Shown: positions 52,137-52,664 of the stretch, piece by piece
How positions within the stretch are numbered: the stretch's first letter is position 1
Layout of the letters: the number at the start of each line of letters is the position of its first letter
Source of the DNA: Prevotellaceae bacterium
Lineage (GTDB): Bacteria; Bacteroidota; Bacteroidia; Bacteroidales; Bacteroidaceae
DNA length: 52,664 bases
NCBI GenBank assembly: GCA_031262085.1
Contig: JAISIN010000101.1
Location: 1-52,664 of the forward strand
Reading direction: 5' to 3'
Position numbers and translations under genes: made by a program
The notes under the pieces: generated by a model
Told to the model about the DNA's origin: nothing
Seen by the model: only the letters and a program-made list of their open reading frames with translations
Database searches by the model: none

Positions 52137-52664
52137 CTATTGGTAGGGATCATCGGGATCGACCGGATCGACCGGTTTGCTTGCTCCGATATAAACGGTC
52201 TGCACGGCACTGCGGGGACTTTTCAAATCATTGCCTCCGCCGCCATACTGCGTCGTCACTTTCAGCTCATACTCTCCGTCGGGCAGTCCGGCGGGGATGA
52301 CGAATGAGAGCTTCGACTTGGTGTTTTGCGAGAACATGTCGGGGTCGACTTTGGTCACCGCACCCGTCTGCACGTTGCGCAGCGTGACGCCCACCGACGG
52401 GTCGGTGCCTGCGAGTTGGATGTTCTTACCGGTGAACACGGCGGGTTTGCCTGCTGCTACGGTGTTGCGCGCTTCGCTGCCGCGGGTGGCGGCGGCGCTG
52501 ACGCTGTTGATGTAGATGGGCTGGCTCTGCTCGGAGGTGATGTTAACGTGCACGTCGTTGTTGCAGGCATCGGCAAGGTCGCGGCTCTGGCTGAAGTTGA
52601 TATGCACCTTGTTGCGTTCGTAGTCCCACACGCCCTTTTCGACGGTGCCCGTGAAGCCAACGCC
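52137..52664 (-). CDS. HU-Ig DNA-binding protein (DUF4469-like), 5'-truncated by the window edge
   Basis: The visible 175 codons include the end of the HU-like domain (GVGFTGTVEKGVWDYERNKV, VHINFSQSRDLADACN) and the Ig-like domain (PSVGVTLRNVQTG, DGEYELKVTTQYGGG). The tail is Pro/Asp-rich and ends DDPYQ, as in the paralogue at 30686. The frame continues beyond the right edge; an in-frame GTG near 52631 is not the start. The five-unit array and the terminator follow on the same strand. Confidence 0.82.
   Translation of the reverse strand, partial: GVGFTGTVEKGVWDYERNKVHINFSQSRDLADACNNDVHVNITSEQSQPIYINSVSAAATRGSEARNTVAAGKPAVFTGKNIQLAGTDPSVGVTLRNVQTGAVTKVDPDMFSQNTKSKLSFVIPAGLPDGEYELKVTTQYGGGGNDLKSPRSAVQTVYIGASKPVDPVDPDDPYQ

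Noticed and set aside
1-52664. tRNA, rRNA or riboswitch genes
   Set aside because: I looked for conserved tRNA loops, rRNA cores and common riboswitch cores in the intergenic regions and saw none that I could support by eye. A covariance-model scan would settle this.

Overview
The window looks like a chromosome segment from a member of the order Bacteroidales (phylum Bacteroidota). The signs are a SusC/SusD pair, a six-gene Na+-NQR operon, a succinylornithine carbamoyltransferase with the Bacteroides-type Pro90, an EF-G2-type paralogue, a Bacteroidota-type RNA polymerase omega subunit, HU-Ig proteins, and promoters of the TTG-N20-TAnnTTTG type. GC is moderate. I cannot name the genus; something near Tannerellaceae or Porphyromonadaceae is a guess. 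I see no rRNA, tRNA or CRISPR array.

Left part (1-23460), mostly core: the 3' end of a PD-(D/E)XK/AAA-like gene; a minus-strand block of a C69-like Ntn hydrolase, an M14 carboxypeptidase, SusC and SusD that reads as a peptide-scavenging locus; a DUF4143 ATPase; an MFS exporter; a GH43 enzyme; guaA; a fusA2-type EF-G paralogue whose switch II lacks the catalytic His; and nqrABCDEF.

Accessory region (23461-32340): gene remnants (an Abi_2 C-terminus, a second rhuM 3' end, a LivM C-terminus, an AlbA_2/RecG-like tail), a three-copy repeat carrying the 5' end of an exported-protein gene, a 43-bp-arm inverted repeat, an intact rhuM, an AT-rich 1262-aa protein laid out like a KAP P-loop NTPase but with a degenerate Walker A, and an HU-Ig (DUF4469-like) gene. 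This has the character of a defence or mobile-element hotspot.

Right part (32380-52664): paaK-ACT; bamD-rpoZ-DUF4293; a TonB receptor; GT2-argF'-PASTA; a cupin; a TPR/PD40-NfeD-FloA-nucleoside phosphorylase operon; a MacB-like permease behind a sigma54-type promoter; a UDG-family gene; a small VapBC-like pair whose 51-codon antitoxin gene is easy to miss; an esterase/beta-lactamase fusion; an orphan XRE gene; and a second, truncated HU-Ig gene.

The most unusual signal is a set of short arrays with a period of 22-23 bp but unrelated unit sequences: 23879, 31503, 48541, 51771 and 52021. The two beside HU-Ig genes share one layout: HU-Ig stop codon, exactly five 23-bp palindromic units, then a GC-rich hairpin terminator. 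Two further arrays, and a two-unit 20-bp repeat, also abut the 3' end of a gene or gene remnant.
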